Assembly (NCBI GenBank): GCA_910586715.1 | Contig: CAJUJG010000018.1 | Coordinates: 1 to 57,489, forward strand | Length of the DNA stretch: 57,489 bases | Reading direction: 5' to 3' | From: an uncultured Lachnospiraceae bacterium | GTDB lineage: Bacteria > Bacillota > Clostridia > Lachnospirales > Lachnospiraceae | Shown: positions 1-7,903 of the stretch, piece after piece | How positions within the stretch are numbered: position 1 is the first letter of the stretch | Layout of the letters: each line of letters begins with the position of its first letter | Notes under the pieces: generated by a model | The model's database searches: none | What the model saw: only the letters and a program-made list of their open reading frames with translations | What the model was told of the DNA's origin: nothing | Program-made: the position numbers and the translations under genes

Positions 1-441
1 CCGCCGCGTTATAACACTGGTATACAGGAAGAGGAAACAGATATCAGGATATTAACATCAGAAGAGGCGGAACGGTTATATCATAAACTGACTTCAAATG
101 GTGGTATACAGCCATACTCTGATTTGGGATTATGTGAAATAATCATTTCGAAAAGCGAGGGAAAGCTGCTTGTTGTATATTCTGCTTCATGTCACGGGGT
201 TGCAAGCAAGATCGGGGTGCGGAATATGACTTTGCAGCAGAAAAACGGATTGAAATGGAAAAACCTTGTGATACGGAGTGAGTATTCCGAAAATACGGAT
301 GCCTATTTCGGCGGCTTTATCGTAGAGAAGCCTGAGATCGGAGGAAAATACAGGGTGAAAGGCACACATTATTGCGTAAAGGATTCTGTAGAGACCTCCA
401 GATATGCAGAGACAGATGTATACACGATGCCTGCAAATTAA
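1..441 (+). CDS. C-terminal part of an uncharacterised protein (5' end outside window)
   Basis: The reading frame is open from the first base to the TAA at 439-441, giving at least 146 residues, so the gene starts upstream of the window. The internal TTG at 124 has no ribosome site and need not be a start. The C-terminal half is beta-rich with a motif GGFIVEKPEIGGKYRVKGTH (about residues 104-123), a pattern I associate with small secreted or phage-adjacent clostridial proteins of unknown function (possibly DUF6147-like, from memory only). No catalytic motif or membrane segment is visible. A strong terminator follows directly, separating it from the lysis genes. Function unknown. Confidence 0.6.
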   Translation, partial: PPRYNTGIQEEETDIRILTSEEAERLYHKLTSNGGIQPYSDLGLCEIIISKSEGKLLVVYSASCHGVASKIGVRNMTLQQKNGLKWKNLVIRSEYSENTDAYFGGFIVEKPEIGGKYRVKGTHYCVKDSVETSRYAETDVYTMPAN

Positions 442-446
442 ATTGA

Positions 447-490
447 ATCAAAAAAGGACTGAGTGGGCCAATGCTTGGTCCTTTTTTGAT
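447..490 (+). terminator. Intrinsic terminator after the first partial gene
   Basis: A 13-bp perfect stem (447-459 with 478-490, ATCAAAAAAGGAC pairing GTCCTTTTTTGAT) encloses an 18-nt loop that contains a GGCC core. The A-rich and T-rich flanks make it a potentially bidirectional Rho-independent terminator. It begins 6 nt after the stop codon. Confidence 0.85.
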
Positions 491-538
491 GCCATTTGCA
501 AAAGACATTTATAAAAGTCGGTAGAAAGGAATGAAAGC

Positions 539-604
539 ATGTTTACAATAGCGGGAAAATTGCCTTTTTATAATAAGAAGGGAGGGATTATTATTGCAAG
601 GTAA
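539..604 (+). CDS. Possible 21-residue small ORF overlapping the holin start
   Basis: ATG at 539 lies behind AAAGGA (525-530) and opens a 21-codon frame, MFTIAGKLPFYNKKGGIIIAR, ending at TAA 602-604. Its last codons cover the holin ribosome site and TTG start, so its translation could couple to or modulate the holin. It is too short for homology reasoning and may be fortuitous. Many phage lysis cassettes carry short overlapping frames, which is the only contextual support. Confidence 0.25.
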   Translation: MFTIAGKLPFYNKKGGIIIAR

Positions 605-791
605 CATTATAAAATGGTGCAAGGCTGCAGGAATGCGGGCAATAAAAACAATGGCACAGACAGCCATTGCAATGATTGGGACAGCTGCGCTTGTGAACAG
701 TGTTGACTGGGATATGGTAATATCGGCATCATTACTGTCAGGAATCCTATCACTGCTTACATCCATAGCAGGATTACCGGAATTAAAATAA
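594..791 (+). CDS. Phage-type holin (r1t-like family)
   Basis: A 65-residue hydrophobic protein resembling the phage r1t holin family: an N-terminal amphipathic part with KAAGMRAIKTMAQTA (about residues 10-24), a first membrane segment around residues 20-38, VDWDMV, and a second segment LLSGILSLLTSIAGLP near the C-terminus. Holins make lesions in the cytoplasmic membrane that release endolysin. The start is TTG at 594 with GGGAGG at 580-585. The gene ends 19 nt before the endolysin start, the normal holin-endolysin arrangement of Firmicutes phages and prophages. Confidence is good for the family and lower for activity. Confidence 0.8.
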   Translation: MQGNIIKWCKAAGMRAIKTMAQTAIAMIGTAALVNSVDWDMVISASLLSGILSLLTSIAGLPELK

Positions 792-810
792 TGGAATGGA
801 GGAGAATAAT

Positions 811-1836
811 GTGGTAGTTGGAGTAAATTGCGGACATACGCGAACGGGAGCCGGATGTGGTGCAAACGGAATTATAAGCGAGTCAGAGTATACGAGAAAA
901 GTAGGATATGCGCTAATGGAACTGCTGAAAAACAATGGAGCTGTTGTAATTGACTGTACGGTGGACAAGGCATCCTCGCAGTCCGAATATCTGAAAGCAG
1001 TTGCAGCTTTTGCCAACAACAAAGAACTGGATTGGTTTATCAGCATTCATTTCAATGCATCTGCCGGACATCTGGCGAACGGTGTTGAGGCATACACCTA
1101 TAAAGGCAGGAAATATCAGGACGCGCTTAATATATGTGAAAATATATCAAGGTTTGGATTTCAAAACAGGGGTGTCAGGGATGGCAGCGGACTCTATGTC
1201 ATCAGAAAGACAAAGGCAAAAGCAATTTTGATTGAAGTATGCTTCTGTGATAATGAGGATGATGTCCGTAAATTTCATGAGGCGGGCGGGGAAGCAGTAA
1301 TTGCGGAGGCGATTTATTCGGGAATACAGAAAAAGACTGAGAATGACCGTATTCCCTTTGATGCGTATATCGGATCAATTGCCCGACGGGACTGGAAGGA
1401 ACGCAGAATCCTGCTTCCATCAGTGGTGGTTGCACAGGCAATCAAAGAATCCTGTTGGGGGACGTCAGAACTTGCAAGGAATGCAAAGGCGCTTTTCGGT
1501 ATCAAACAAAATGGCTGGAAAGGAAAAACGTATATAAAATCCGCCACGGAGCAAAAACCGGATGGAAGCATATATCAGGTTAAAAATACAATTTGGAGGG
1601 CATATGACAGCTGGGAGCAGTCTGTCATAGACCACAATGATTATATAGCAACCAGAAGCACAGATGGCGGAAAAGCATTAAGATATGCAGAGATCATAGG
1701 GTGTACAGATTATAAGAAAGTTTGTGCAGGCCTGCAGAGCTGTGGATATGCAACAGCCATAAATTATGGCGAATCCCTGATAAGGGATTATATTGAAAAA
1801 TATCATCTTTTCATGTTTGACGAATATCCTCTCTAG
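811..1836 (+). CDS. Two-domain endolysin: N-acetylmuramoyl-L-alanine amidase (Amidase_3) plus glucosaminidase
   Basis: About 341 residues. The N-terminal domain (about 1-170) has the zinc amidase pattern: GVNCGHT near the start, SIHFNAS with the second histidine, and LIEVCFCDNEDD carrying the catalytic glutamate. The second domain (about 180-335) looks like a glycoside hydrolase 73-type glucosaminidase, with VVVAQAIKESCWGTSELA supplying the acidic residue and LFGIKQNGWKGKTY downstream. It would cut peptidoglycan at both the peptide stem and the glycan strand. I prefer GTG 811 as start because GGAGGAG (798-804) lies 6 nt upstream; an in-frame ATG at 796 lies before that site and has no ribosome site of its own. 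There is no signal peptide, consistent with export through the adjacent holin. Confidence 0.85.
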   Translation: MVVGVNCGHTRTGAGCGANGIISESEYTRKVGYALMELLKNNGAVVIDCTVDKASSQSEYLKAVAAFANNKELDWFISIHFNASAGHLANGVEAYTYKGRKYQDALNICENISRFGFQNRGVRDGSGLYVIRKTKAKAILIEVCFCDNEDDVRKFHEAGGEAVIAEAIYSGIQKKTENDRIPFDAYIGSIARRDWKERRILLPSVVVAQAIKESCWGTSELARNAKALFGIKQNGWKGKTYIKSATEQKPDGSIYQVKNTIWRAYDSWEQSVIDHNDYIATRSTDGGKALRYAEIIGCTDYKKVCAGLQSCGYATAINYGESLIRDYIEKYHLFMFDEYPL

Positions 1837-1946
1837 GTATTAACGAATTCCGCAGGTTAGCAAACATTATCTGCCTTATATATGGCGACAGAGAAATCTG
1901 GAGATAATCTTGTAAAATAAAACTGAATATTGAATTTAGAAGAAAG

Positions 1947-1978
1947 GCATCCGTCATGAACTGACAGGTGTTTTTCTT
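1947..1978 (+). terminator. Probable terminator downstream of the endolysin
   Basis: A 10-bp stem with one mismatch and two wobble pairs (GCATCCGTCA-type arm at 1947-1956 with 1962-1971), loop TGAAC, followed by TTTTTCTT. It lies about 110 nt after the endolysin stop. Confidence 0.55.
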
Positions 1979-2268
1979 ATTCCATATCTAAGTATGCTAA
2001 AATAAAGCATATTTGACGTTGATTATTGCGGCATGGAAAATTCATGTTTTCAAAGAATATCTTCAGTATCGTACAGTTTTTTAGATTAATATAGCAGGAT
2101 ATTTATAATTTAAAGATGCAAAAAATTATAGAGGAGAAGCCGAAAAGGAACTATAAGTATATTTATATAGAATAATGGGTAAATTGACATTATTTGTCTA
2201 TAATTGCAGTATTTGTGATGCATTTAGTATTTCATTGCCTAATTAAAGAAACTTTAAGCTTTATACAG

Positions 2269-2295
2269 TTGACAAAATTTTTGGAAAATTATAAA
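2269..2295 (+). promoter_or_regulatory. Candidate sigma-A promoter for the exported LRR protein
   Basis: TTGACA at 2269-2274 and TATAAA at 2290-2295 with a 15-nt spacer, about 45 nt before the ATG. The boxes are good but the spacer is shorter than the usual 17. Confidence 0.45.
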
Positions 2296-2341
2296 CTTAA
2301 AACAGTAGCTAACTGTAAATTTTGGGAAGGGGGATGGTATT

Positions 2342-3442
2342 ATGAAAAGAAGACTTAAAAGAACTTTCAAATGTGCTTTGGCAGCAGTTGTTGCATCAGT
2401 GGTGACAGTTACGGCTTTGGTAGGCAGTCAGCCGATTACAGCACAGGCACAGGAGCTTGTATGGACACATCCGGGAAACGGATGGCATTATCTTACAGGC
2501 ACGGACATCAGCGTGAAGATAGAGAACAAGGCGGTTTATGTTTACGGTACGGGTGAAATACCGGACTGTGATTATTGGAAGCTGTATGAGAGACCGTGGG
2601 CGAACACGGATGCGGAGAGCGTATATATTGCGGAAACCATTACTTCTATTGGGAAATATGCATTTTATGACATGCCCAAGCTACGCTATATCAATATGTA
2701 CACAAGCACATTTATTAAAGATATGACATGCTTTGACAAAATTTGTTATAAACCAATTTACCGTCTGTATGACAAACCCGTGCAAACGGAGATGATTGGC
2801 ACAATTCCTTACACAAGTCTTGACAGTATTAAGATGATTGCGCAGACAAATTATAATGGGGCATGCTGGATTATGGATTCGCCCGCAAAAGTGCAGGAGT
2901 TTCAAAACAGTACCAATCCCACCGTTCCGAATGTATATTACGCATCGGAAAAGGTAAAACGGCTTCCTGATGAAGTGACAGACATTGCACCAGAAAAGGA
3001 TGTGCCGTGGGAAAGCATTGAAACTTACAGCAACGGAGACGTGGTGACGCCGATTTGCAAAATTTCGCCGGAAACGCCGGCAGCATCCCTGATTGCTTCC
3101 GCACAGAAAAAGTATCAGGGAAGAGCATGCCTTGAAGCGTATGCGGCGTTTATCGGGGATTATACGTTTGCAGCAACTTTTAATGTGACCATTATGAAAA
3201 ACGAGCGGGTTGTGACGCCGTCTTATCAGGTTGTGGTTGAAAACAAGGTTATGCAGACGGAAAACGAGATTAAGTATATACTTACAATTCCGCAGGAGTT
3301 CCGGCTTCCGGGCAGAAGCTTCCGGCTTCTTGGCATTGGAGACGGCGTTGTAAATATTTATGATGACTTGGATCTTGATGACAGTACCATTACATTTGCC
3401 ACACGTACACCGTCAGCGGCATATGCATTGGTATATCAATAA
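2342..3442 (+). CDS. Exported protein with a BspA-type leucine-rich repeat
   Basis: 366 residues with a clear signal peptide: basic MKRRLKRTFK, a hydrophobic stretch to about residue 27, and AQAQE near residues 35-39 as a likely cleavage region. A short repeat unit follows (VYIAETITSIGKYAFYDMPK, about residues 94-113), typical of LRR_5/BspA-like surface proteins, preceded by a GTGEIPDCDYW...RPW motif that often occurs in such proteins. Only one clear repeat is visible; the rest (about 200-366) is beta-rich and unassigned, and I see no LPXTG or other anchor. The ATG at 2342 has GGGAAGGGGG upstream. The PFK gene starts only 28 nt downstream, so the two may share a transcript. Likely secreted; function unknown. 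Confidence 0.65.
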   Translation: MKRRLKRTFKCALAAVVASVVTVTALVGSQPITAQAQELVWTHPGNGWHYLTGTDISVKIENKAVYVYGTGEIPDCDYWKLYERPWANTDAESVYIAETITSIGKYAFYDMPKLRYINMYTSTFIKDMTCFDKICYKPIYRLYDKPVQTEMIGTIPYTSLDSIKMIAQTNYNGACWIMDSPAKVQEFQNSTNPTVPNVYYASEKVKRLPDEVTDIAPEKDVPWESIETYSNGDVVTPICKISPETPAASLIASAQKKYQGRACLEAYAAFIGDYTFAATFNVTIMKNERVVTPSYQVVVENKVMQTENEIKYILTIPQEFRLPGRSFRLLGIGDGVVNIYDDLDLDDSTITFATRTPSAAYALVYQ

Positions 3443-3470
3443 ATTTTAATGTAATACGGAGGGTAACAGA

Positions 3471-4706
3471 ATGAAGGGTAATGTAATTGTCGGACAGTCA
3501 GGCGGTCCCACCGCAGCGATTAACTCAAGTCTTGCTGGCGTATACCGGACGGCGATTGACCGTGGCGCAAAAAAGGTCTACGGAATGTTAAACGGAATAC
3601 AGGGACTGATGGAGGAGACCTATATTGATCTGTCGGAGCATATCACGAATGATTTGGATGTGGAGCTTTTAAAGCGAACACCGGCGGCATATCTTGGTTC
3701 CTGCCGCTATAAGCTTCCTGACATCCATAAAGATATGTCCGTGTATGAAAAGATTTTTGCAATTCTTGCAAAGCTTGACATTGAGGCATTAATCTATATC
3801 GGCGGAAATGATTCGATGGATACGATTAAGAAGCTGTCTGATTATGCGATTATTACGGGAAGCCCAATCCGCTTCATTGGCTGCCCGAAGACCATAGACA
3901 ATGATCTTGCGCTTACGGACCACACACCGGGTTATGGAAGCGCGGCGAAGTATATCGGTACTTCGGTGAAGGAAATCGTGCGCGACAGCCTTTGCCTGAA
4001 ATATGAAAAAGGGCTTGTCACAATCATAGAGATTATGGGAAGAAACGCAGGATGGCTTACGGGCGCGGCAGTGCTTGCAAAAGGAGAGGACTGCATAGGT
4101 CCCGATATGATTTACCTTCCGGAGCTTTCGTTTGATATTAAAAAGTTTAAGGAAAAAGTAAAAAAGCTTTTATCGAAAAAATATTCGGTTGTTGTCGCAG
4201 TGTCAGAAGGAATAAAGACTGCCGACGGCAAATATGTCTGTGAGCTTGGAAACAGTGCGGATTTTGTAGACGCGTTCGGACATAAACAGCTTACGGGTAC
4301 GGCAAGTTATCTTGCGGGCTTTATTGCGGCAGAACTGGGCTGCAAGACAAGGGCAATCGAGCTTAGCACGTTACAGCGTGCAGCGTCGCACCTTTCATCA
4401 AGAGTGGATATTTTGGAAGCATACCAGGTAGGCGGTGCAGCTGTCAAGGCAGCCGACGAGGGCGACTCGGGAAAAATGGTTGTGCTTGTGCGCCAGTCGG
4501 ACGATCCGTATCAGTGCGGAACGGAAGTAAAAGATGTGCATAAGATTGCAAATGATGAAAAGCTCGTTCCGAGAAATTGGTTAAACAGCGAGGGAGACTA
4601 CGTGACGGAGGACTTTATCACGTATGTACGACCGCTCATACAGGGGGATGTGGCGCCAATCATGGTGGACGGCATTCCGCGTCATTTGTATAAGCCGGGC
4701 AAATAA
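3471..4706 (+). CDS. pfp: 6-phosphofructokinase, PPi-dependent type (PFP)
   Basis: 411 residues of the phosphofructokinase fold, phosphorylating fructose 6-phosphate to the 1,6-bisphosphate in glycolysis. GQSGGPTAAIN near the N-terminus is the phosphoryl-donor loop. The donor-deciding residues are visible: IGGNDS (Asp114 where ATP enzymes have Gly) and CPKTIDND (Lys140 where ATP enzymes have Gly), the pair known to mark pyrophosphate-dependent enzymes; Asp143 is the expected catalytic base. Asn113 replaces the more usual first Asp of GGDD. Later motifs GRNAGWLTG and GYGSAAKYIG fit the family. The ATG has GGAGGG 9 nt upstream. PPi use is inferred from residues, not proven. Confidence 0.85.
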   Translation: MKGNVIVGQSGGPTAAINSSLAGVYRTAIDRGAKKVYGMLNGIQGLMEETYIDLSEHITNDLDVELLKRTPAAYLGSCRYKLPDIHKDMSVYEKIFAILAKLDIEALIYIGGNDSMDTIKKLSDYAIITGSPIRFIGCPKTIDNDLALTDHTPGYGSAAKYIGTSVKEIVRDSLCLKYEKGLVTIIEIMGRNAGWLTGAAVLAKGEDCIGPDMIYLPELSFDIKKFKEKVKKLLSKKYSVVVAVSEGIKTADGKYVCELGNSADFVDAFGHKQLTGTASYLAGFIAAELGCKTRAIELSTLQRAASHLSSRVDILEAYQVGGAAVKAADEGDSGKMVVLVRQSDDPYQCGTEVKDVHKIANDEKLVPRNWLNSEGDYVTEDFITYVRPLIQGDVAPIMVDGIPRHLYKPGK

Positions 4707-4716
4707 GAAAACGAAA

Positions 4717-4743
4717 AAAGCTGCCGCGAATGCGGCAGCTTTC
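4717..4743 (+). terminator. Terminator after the PFK gene
   Basis: A GC-rich 10-bp stem (AAGCTGCCGC at 4718-4727 with GCGGCAGCTT at 4732-4741), loop GAAT, ending in a short TTTC. It starts 11 nt after the stop codon. The T-run is short but the stem is strong. Confidence 0.7.
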
Positions 4744-4758
4744 ATAGCGTTATAGGGA

Positions 4759-4812
4759 AAACGAATAAATTCGTTTGCAAATATTGGATTTACATCCAAA
4801 TTTGCGGGTTAT
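4759..4812 (+). repeat. Two-hairpin intergenic element, copy upstream of potA
   Basis: Hairpin 1 is AAACGAAT-AA-ATTCGTTT (4759-4776). Hairpin 2 follows immediately: GCAAATATTGGAT (4777-4789), loop TTAC, ATCCAAATTTGC (4794-4805), 12 bp with one bulged A. The tail GGGTTATGAAA resembles that of the copy at 26460. The potA ribosome site AAGGAGG lies about 12 nt further on. Same architecture as copies at 11376, 26460, 30531 and 32778. Confidence 0.6.
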
Positions 4813-4837
4813 GAAAAAATATTAAGGAGGAACAGGA

Positions 4838-6286
4838 TTGGAGCATACTACATCAGGGGAAAACATCATAGAGTTAAGAAATATAAGCCGTACGTTTGAC
4901 GACGGCTTTCGTGTGGTGGAGGATTTTAATCTTACGATAAAAAGAGGAGAATTTGTAACCTTTTTGGGACCGTCCGGCTGCGGAAAAACGACGACGCTGC
5001 GTATGATTGCGGGTTTTGACAAGCCGACGGAGGGAGAATTGCTGTTAAACGGCAAAGACATTCGTGATCTTCCGCCCAATAAACGTCCGATTAATACGGT
5101 GTTTCAGCGTTATGCGCTGTTTCCGCATCTCAATGTATTTGACAATATTGCGTTTGGCTTAAAGCTGAAAAAGCTTGCGAAGGCGGAGATTGTCAAAAAA
5201 GTCAAAAAGGCGCTTGAAATGGTAGACCTTGAGGGTTTTGAGGACCGGACAATCGGCACGCTCTCAGGCGGACAGCAGCAGCGTATCGCGATTGCAAGAG
5301 CGATTGTAAACGAACCGCAGATTCTTCTTTTGGACGAACCGCTTGGCGCGCTTGATTTAAAGATGCGCAAGGAGATGCAGCTAGAGTTAAAGAGTATGCA
5401 TCAGAAGCTGGGCATCACGTTTATTTATGTGACGCACGATCAGGAGGAGGCGCTCACCATGTCCGACAAAATTGTTGTGATGTCTGAGGGAAAAATCCAG
5501 CAGACGGGCACGCCGGAGGATATTTATAATGAGCCGAAAAATGCTTTTGTCGCTGACTTTATCGGGGAGAGCAATATTTTCAGCGGGATTATGACAGGGA
5601 AATACCGCGTCCGTTTTTGCGGTGCGGAGTTTGTGTGCGTGGATGATGTAGAGCATGGAACAATGATTGATGCGGTAGTGCGTCCGGAAGATGTCATTAT
5701 CACATCGCCGGCTGAGGGAACGATAAAAGGAAAGGTAACATCCGTTATTTTTAAGGGCGTACATTATGAAATTACTGTGTTGTCCGGTAAAAATGAGATT
5801 GTGGTACAGTCAACGAAAAAGGCGGAGGAAGGAAGCGAGGTCGGCATTATGATAGAACCGGAGGGGATTCATATTATGCTTGCTGAAGATGTGGTGAACC
5901 GCATTGAGACCGGCTTAAACAAAGATTACAGTCTGCAGTTTTTAAACGGGGCGCTGTCCTGCGACCTGACGAAGCTGTTTCCCAATGCGTCCTATAATTC
6001 CGACGGTGTGCTGACAGATGCGCACGGAGATACGATTGACGCAGAAACGGTTCGCATTATTGTGTCAATTAAACCGGAGTGCATTGAGATGAGCGATGAT
6101 AAAGAGGCTGGGCTTTTGTGCGGTCACATAATCAACCTGATTTACAAAGGAGACCATTACAGTTATGTCGTGCGCACTGATGAGGATGAGGATTTTATTG
6201 TGGACGACGAGTATTTGTGGAATATGGACGACTATGTAAGCCTTATCATACCAAAGGAGAGCGTGGAATATGCAGTTAAAAAATAA
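4838..6286 (+). CDS. potA: Spermidine/putrescine ABC transporter, ATP-binding protein
   Basis: ATPase of the PotABCD polyamine importer. All ABC motifs are intact: Walker A GPSGCGKTT (44-52), Q-loop FQRYALFPH, signature LSGGQQQR, Walker B ILLLDEPLGALD, and the switch histidine in YVTHDQEEA. After about residue 240 there is a TOBE region. The protein has 482 residues, roughly 100 more than usual PotA; the extra C-terminus includes a second TOBE-like stretch (GHIINLIYKGDHYSYVV). The start is TTG 4838 with AAGGAGG 7 nt upstream. It overlaps potB by 17 nt, indicating translational coupling. A structured repeat element sits just before the ribosome site. Confidence 0.9.
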   Translation: MEHTTSGENIIELRNISRTFDDGFRVVEDFNLTIKRGEFVTFLGPSGCGKTTTLRMIAGFDKPTEGELLLNGKDIRDLPPNKRPINTVFQRYALFPHLNVFDNIAFGLKLKKLAKAEIVKKVKKALEMVDLEGFEDRTIGTLSGGQQQRIAIARAIVNEPQILLLDEPLGALDLKMRKEMQLELKSMHQKLGITFIYVTHDQEEALTMSDKIVVMSEGKIQQTGTPEDIYNEPKNAFVADFIGESNIFSGIMTGKYRVRFCGAEFVCVDDVEHGTMIDAVVRPEDVIITSPAEGTIKGKVTSVIFKGVHYEITVLSGKNEIVVQSTKKAEEGSEVGIMIEPEGIHIMLAEDVVNRIETGLNKDYSLQFLNGALSCDLTKLFPNASYNSDGVLTDAHGDTIDAETVRIIVSIKPECIEMSDDKEAGLLCGHIINLIYKGDHYSYVVRTDEDEDFIVDDEYLWNMDDYVSLIIPKESVEYAVKK

Positions 6287-7091
6287 AAGCAGGTTTAGAC
6301 TCTCAAGAGCGCAGTTGAGCCTGCCGTACGGTCTGTTTTTGGTATGCTTTGTACTTGCGCCCTTGTTTGTTATTATTTATTATGCGTTTACGAACGGTGA
6401 GGGAAGGGTAACGCTGGACAACCTGCTTGGTTTCTTGGAAAATCCTAAAACCACGGGAACGCTTTTGTACAGTTTTGGGATTGCGGTTGTCACGACAAGC
6501 GTGTGTCTGCTGCTCGCGTATCCAATTGCCTATATCCTTGCACGCGGAAAAATCCGGCATAAATCAGTTGTTTTGATGCTTTTTATTATGCCTATGTGGA
6601 TTAACTTTACCTTGCGGATAACGGCATTGAAGGAAATTCTGACAATTATCGAGGGGAATCTGTCGTTTCACCCGTTTTTAAATACGGTTATCGGAATGAC
6701 GTATGATTTTCTGCCGTTTATGATTCTTCCCATTTATACAACGCTTTTAAAGCTTGATAAAAGTCTGCTGGAGGCATCGTCCGACCTTGGGGCGGATGCA
6801 TTGCAGACATTTTTGAAGGTGACGCTGCCGTTGTCGGTGCCGGGCATTATCAGCGGTATTTTTATGGTGTTTCTGCCGTCGATGACAAATTATGTGGTGC
6901 TGGATATGCTATACAACAGTACGTATATTATGGGAAGTCTGATCGGGGCATATTTTGCAGCTTATGACTGGCATGGAGGGTCAATGATTTCTCTTGTGCT
7001 TCTGATAATTATTCTTGTATTTACGCTCTTTACTAACCGCTATGCGGATGAAGATGCAGGAAATGGCAGAGGAGGTGTGGTAAGCCGATGA
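6270..7091 (+). CDS. potB: Spermidine/putrescine ABC transporter permease PotB
   Basis: 273 residues with about six membrane segments, beginning with a segment near residues 18-40. The cytoplasmic EAA loop that contacts the ATPase is visible as EASSDLGADALQTFLKVTLP, followed by PGIISGIFMVF. This is the first of two permease subunits of the importer. The start lies inside the end of potA and the end overlaps potC by 4 nt, so the four pot genes are one tightly coupled operon. Confidence 0.9.
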   Translation: MQLKNKSRFRLSRAQLSLPYGLFLVCFVLAPLFVIIYYAFTNGEGRVTLDNLLGFLENPKTTGTLLYSFGIAVVTTSVCLLLAYPIAYILARGKIRHKSVVLMLFIMPMWINFTLRITALKEILTIIEGNLSFHPFLNTVIGMTYDFLPFMILPIYTTLLKLDKSLLEASSDLGADALQTFLKVTLPLSVPGIISGIFMVFLPSMTNYVVLDMLYNSTYIMGSLIGAYFAAYDWHGGSMISLVLLIIILVFTLFTNRYADEDAGNGRGGVVSR

Positions 7092-7903
7092 AAAAGACAA
7101 TTTCAGCAGTGTTTTTGTGCGTGGTTTTGATTGCGCTGTATCTGCCGATTTTTGTGCTCGCACTTTACAGTTTTACGGACTCTGCAAATATCGGTGCAAT
7201 TCATGGTTTTTCCGCACAAAACTATGTCACGCTTTTCACAAAGCCGGAGCTTCGCGATATGATAACGGGTACGATTTTGCTTGCGTTAGGTTCCGCGGTT
7301 CTCTCAACCGTATTAGGAACGCTTGGAGCAGTGGGGGTACATTATTCCAAACGTTTTGGAAAGACATTTGTAGGTGCGGTGAATCAGGTGCCGGTGGTAA
7401 ACGCGGAGGTTGTGACGGCATTTTCGCTGTGTATTCTCTTAATTGAAGTCTGTAGTGTGGATAAAAGCAGTTTTCTTCCGCTGTTAATCGGTCATGTGGT
7501 GCTGCAGTCCCCGTTTGTCTATCTTTCGGTGGTGCCAAAGCTTAAGCAGATGGATAACAGCCTCTACGAGGCGGCGCTTGACCTTGGCGCGTCGTCACAG
7601 ACTGCAATTCGGCGTGTAGTAATACCGCAGATTTTTCCAGGAATTGTTTCTGGATTTGCACTTGCGGTCACGCTTTCACTTGATGATTATTTTATCACAA
7701 GCTACACAAAACCAGCCACGTTTGATACGATCAGTACGTATGTCGTCAATGCGACGAAGGGTTCGCAGACAGATATTAAGACGGCGCTTTGGGCGCTTTC
7801 TACGATTATCTTTCTTGTAGTAATCGCATTGGTGGCTGTGATGAATCTTACCGGAAACAGGAATGCAAGGAGGACAATGGAAATTGAGAAAAAGAACGCG
7901 TAG
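7088..7903 (+). CDS. potC: Spermidine/putrescine ABC transporter permease PotC
   Basis: 271 residues, second permease subunit. The N-terminal membrane segment is followed by a conserved YSF motif, and the EAA loop reads EAALDLGASSQTAIRRVVIP with PGIVSGFALAVTLSLDDYF after it, typical of PotC. ATGA overlap with potB; its last codons overlap the potD start region by about 20 nt. In some Firmicutes PotC and PotD are fused; here they are separate but overlapping frames. Confidence 0.9.
   Translation: MKKTISAVFLCVVLIALYLPIFVLALYSFTDSANIGAIHGFSAQNYVTLFTKPELRDMITGTILLALGSAVLSTVLGTLGAVGVHYSKRFGKTFVGAVNQVPVVNAEVVTAFSLCILLIEVCSVDKSSFLPLLIGHVVLQSPFVYLSVVPKLKQMDNSLYEAALDLGASSQTAIRRVVIPQIFPGIVSGFALAVTLSLDDYFITSYTKPATFDTISTYVVNATKGSQTDIKTALWALSTIIFLVVIALVAVMNLTGNRNARRTMEIEKKNA

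Larger units (their letters stand above)
1837..2341. other. 505-base AT-rich intergenic region
   Basis: No convincing gene is present; frames on both strands are very short and lack ribosome sites. It contains a terminator for the lysis cassette (1947-1978) and a promoter candidate close to the next gene (2269-2295). A TTGACA (2184-2189) followed by TATAAT (2199-2204) is spaced only 9 nt and is not a usable promoter. The remainder is AT-rich and shows no repeat that I recognise. Confidence 0.6.

Noticed and set aside
509..1046. Long open frames on the minus strand in the lysis region and throughout the window
   Set aside because: They are antisense shadows of well-identified + strand genes, with no ribosome sites and odd composition (Ser/Cys/His-rich).
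2184..2204. TTGACA followed by TATAAT in the 1837-2341 gap
   Set aside because: The spacer is only 9 nt, far too short for a sigma-A promoter; the pair at 2269-2295 is better.
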